Shown piece by piece: positions 62,227-64,000 of a stretch of 64,000 nt of DNA. The stretch comes from Ruminococcus sp. (GTDB lineage: Bacteria; Bacillota; Clostridia; Oscillospirales; Ruminococcaceae). Each line of letters starts with the position of its first letter. Within the stretch, counting starts at the first letter, position 1. The DNA lies in assembly GCA_017460665.1 (NCBI GenBank), contig JAFUAO010000061.1:1-64000 (forward strand), read 5' to 3'. The notes under the pieces are model-generated. The model saw only the letters and a list, made by a program, of their open reading frames with translations, was not told the origin of the DNA and searched no databases. The position numbers and the translations under genes were made by a program.

Positions 62227-63322
62227 CGCCGGTCACCTCCTCTTCCTCCTGATCCTCGGAGAGCTCAGGCTCTTCTTCTAAAGGAGGCTCCTCAGAGTCA
62301 GCTTCCGGGATCTGCTCCTCGTCAGTATCCTCCGGAGAGCTCTCTTGGGCAGGCTCCTCAGCAGACTGCTCTTCCTTGAGAGCCCTCTCAGCTTCGGCCT
62401 GTGCGTCCAGGTCATCGATGCGTTTTTCGAGGTTCTTGAAGGCCAGTGCGATAGGCGTGAACAGCAGAGCAACGATGACTATGGCGTTCTCCTTGGCCGT
62501 CGTGAGCACTATTATATATGAGGTCATGGCTATGAAAAGCCCGTAGAAAAATGCGTAGTAATGCCTTCTGGGAGCGATCCTCTTGTCTGAGACGATATAG
62601 ACCGCCGCAAAGAGCACCATATTTGTTACAAGAGGGTATTTTACTGAGTCGGCGATCCTGCCGGACATTGGGACGAGGTACGAAAGGATCACAGTTCCCG
62701 TTACAGTGCCGATGAAGGCTCCGCCGGAGATGTCCCCTCTCAGAATCAGGATCAGCGCCGCTACCGCAAGGAGCAGTATGCTGACTGCGCCGGCCGGTCC
62801 GCTGAAATTTCCCATGAGGAGCTCAAAGTCAGTGGCGTCCATCTCACCGGTCAGGTTGAAGCTGTGGCTTGCGGAGGTCACCAGTCCTGTCGCCTTTTCA
62901 AGGACCCCGGTATGGACGTGGGGCTGAGTGAACTGGAGGACCTGATTTCGCCATGAGGTCAGCATAAAAACGTAGGCCGCTGCTGCCGGTGAGAAGATCA
63001 TGTTCAGCCTTCCGCCGAAGATGTTCTTGGCCACGACTACTGCGAAAACACAGCCGATAGCTGCGATCTTGTAGTCGATGACGGTGGGCAGCATGAGGGC
63101 GATGATCAATGCGTCGGAGGTGCAGGTCAGGTCGTCTGCGGAAAACCTCCTGTGCATAAGGCGCAGGGATATGAACTCCGCAGCAGCAGACACCGCAACG
63201 CAGGCTCCCCCCAGCACAAGGGCGCGGAGCCCGTAGTAAAAGTATGCCATAAGCTCCAAAGTAAGGAGGGTCAGCATTATATCGAGCCAGATAAGGCGTT
63301 CCTGTTTTGCTTTTTTCAGCAT
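62216..63322 (-). CDS. rnfD: Rnf/Nqr-type subunit D with acidic C-terminal tail
   Basis: A 368-residue membrane protein of the RnfD/NqrB family, with about nine helices (LIIALMLPTVIDYKIAAIGCVFAVVVAKNIFGGRLNMIFSPAAAAYV, GPAGAVSILLLAVAALILILRGDISGGAFIGTV). The covalent-FMN site of RnfD (usually a Thr in SGAT-like context) may be in GLVTSASHSFN but is degenerate. The last 70 residues are a cytoplasmic, Glu-rich tail (EEQSAEEPAQESSPEDTDEEQ) absent from standard RnfD. Overlaps rpe by 7 bp. Confidence 0.82.
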   Translation of the reverse strand: MLKKAKQERLIWLDIMLTLLTLELMAYFYYGLRALVLGGACVAVSAAAEFISLRLMHRRFSADDLTCTSDALIIALMLPTVIDYKIAAIGCVFAVVVAKNIFGGRLNMIFSPAAAAYVFMLTSWRNQVLQFTQPHVHTGVLEKATGLVTSASHSFNLTGEMDATDFELLMGNFSGPAGAVSILLLAVAALILILRGDISGGAFIGTVTGTVILSYLVPMSGRIADSVKYPLVTNMVLFAAVYIVSDKRIAPRRHYYAFFYGLFIAMTSYIIVLTTAKENAIVIVALLFTPIALAFKNLEKRIDDLDAQAEAERALKEEQSAEEPAQESSPEDTDEEQIPEADSEEPPLEEEPELSEDQEEEEVTGDEE

Positions 63323-63975
63323 TTGTTTCCTTCCTTGATGAGTTCTACAGTCTTTTTCATGTCATCGGCACGGAAGAGGAAGCTCCCGGAAACGATGACG
63401 TTCGCTCCTGCTTTCTTTGCCTCCGGAGCGGTCTGGGCGTTTATGCCGCCGTCTACTTCGATGTCAAGATCCAGTCCGGTCTCCTGAGCTCTGCGGCGGA
63501 TGATCTCCACCTTTTCGAGAGTCTCAGGGATAAGGCTCTGTCCGCCGAAGCCGGGCTCGACAGTCATTACCAGCACCATGTCCACCAGCGGCAGATACTC
63601 GAAAACGCTCTGCGCAGGAGTTGCCGGCTTTATGGCGAGGGAGACCTTTGCTCCCGCTGCCCTGATCGCAGAGATGGTCCCTCTGACATCATCGGTGGCC
63701 TCCAAGTGGAACGAGATGATGTCGGCCCCTGTCTTTGCGAAGCGCTCCACATAGCGCTCAGGCCTGGTTATCATAAGATGTACGTCCAGTATCATATCCG
63801 TACAGCTCCTCACCTGCTCCAGCAGGGGCAGTCCGTAGGATATGTTGTTTACGAAGATACCGTCCATTACGTCGAAATGGAGCATATCTGCTCCGCTCTT
63901 TTCGAGCCTGTCTATCTCAGCTCCAAGGTGCAGCAGGTCTGCGCTGAGGACCGATGCGGACACTTGATCTTTCAA
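63316..63975 (-). CDS. rpe: Ribulose-phosphate 3-epimerase
   Basis: Rpe interconverts ribulose-5-phosphate and xylulose-5-phosphate. The 219-residue TIM barrel shows SASVLSADLLHLGAEI, the metal-binding FDVMDGIFVNN, DVHLMITRPERY, VLVMTVEPGFGGQSLIPE and DIEVDGGIN. The start is TTG 63975, overlapping the stop of the upstream gene (TTGA), with GGAAGAAG upstream. It overlaps rnfD. Confidence 0.95.
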   Translation of the reverse strand: MKDQVSASVLSADLLHLGAEIDRLEKSGADMLHFDVMDGIFVNNISYGLPLLEQVRSCTDMILDVHLMITRPERYVERFAKTGADIISFHLEATDDVRGTISAIRAAGAKVSLAIKPATPAQSVFEYLPLVDMVLVMTVEPGFGGQSLIPETLEKVEIIRRRAQETGLDLDIEVDGGINAQTAPEAKKAGANVIVSGSFLFRADDMKKTVELIKEGNKC

Positions 63976-64000
63976 TCTATCACTTCTTCCATCAGATCAC
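63972..64000 (-). CDS. 3' end of an upstream gene (cut by window edge)
   Basis: Minus-strand frame ending DLMEEVID then TGA, overlapping the rpe TTG start. Nine codons are too few to identify it; rsgA is a common neighbour of rpe, but that is only context. Confidence 0.4.

Overview
The window reads as chromosome of an anaerobic, fibre-degrading clostridium, most like Ruminococcus (Oscillospiraceae). That placement is inferred from gene content: cohesin and dockerin modules with long Thr-rich linkers, a pectinolytic dockerin enzyme, GatCAB, WhiA, HprK, RapZ, MltG, a SigK-type sigma factor and DUF3793. No rRNA, tRNA, CRISPR array or intact insertion sequence was seen.

Layout. 1-1285: the tail of an AT-rich gene, then a tyrosine recombinase whose leader carries a perfect inverted repeat with a 6-nt spacer. 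1284-6834 (-): ligA-gatC-gatA-gatB-arsC/spx-like operon. 6910-8948: sigK and a PrsA-like lipoprotein, converging on one terminator. 9027-14588 (+): thyX, an LPG-synthase-C-like gene, a DJ-1 gene, 5-formyl-THF cyclo-ligase, mltG and a U32 (TrhP-like) gene. 14629-17900 (-): a cohesin-dockerin adaptor scaffoldin, a frameshifted dockerin protein, and a truncated response-regulator receiver fused to surface-protein sequence. 17944-22561 (-): a copper-handling operon (HMA-SafE-cupredoxin protein, CC-rich lipoprotein, CopA, DUF2318 lipoprotein).

22.6-37.4 kb is an accessory stretch for redox and toxicant stress. It holds a drug efflux pump with TetR, an HxlR-linked nitroreductase/flavin reductase cluster, arsR-acr3, flavodoxins, a CMD-cupin protein and two aldo/keto reductases with TetR. 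Intact operons alternate with sub-genic scraps and in-frame or frameshifted chimeras (ABC ATPase, radical SAM tail, DUF3795 head, FMN reductase/flavodoxin, dockerin-like/flavodoxin, flavin reductase head). This looks like repeated illegitimate deletion.

37.4-52.5 kb: a ComEA-like HhH protein, a 1300-residue pectin methylesterase-pectate lyase-dockerin enzyme, glmS, a YdjG/YdjI-like zinc-ribbon plus SPFH pair, a cysteine-free ArsC-fold protein, DUF3793, a VanY-type peptidase, putP with a hairpin between Shine-Dalgarno and start, and pfkA. 52.6-64 kb (-): one long housekeeping run, rpe-rnfD-rnfE-rnfA-glycosidase-like-hprK-murB-rapZ-whiA-dnaE.

How it fits together: the dockerin enzyme attacks pectin and could dock on a scaffoldin such as the adaptor at 14.6 kb. 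HprK, RapZ, PfkA and GlmS handle sugar and amino-sugar flux. ThyX and the cyclo-ligase belong to folate metabolism. The accessory block handles copper, arsenic, drugs and electrophiles. Many promoters are near-consensus sigma-A sites with 16-17 bp spacers. Protein identities rest on motif recognition without database searches.
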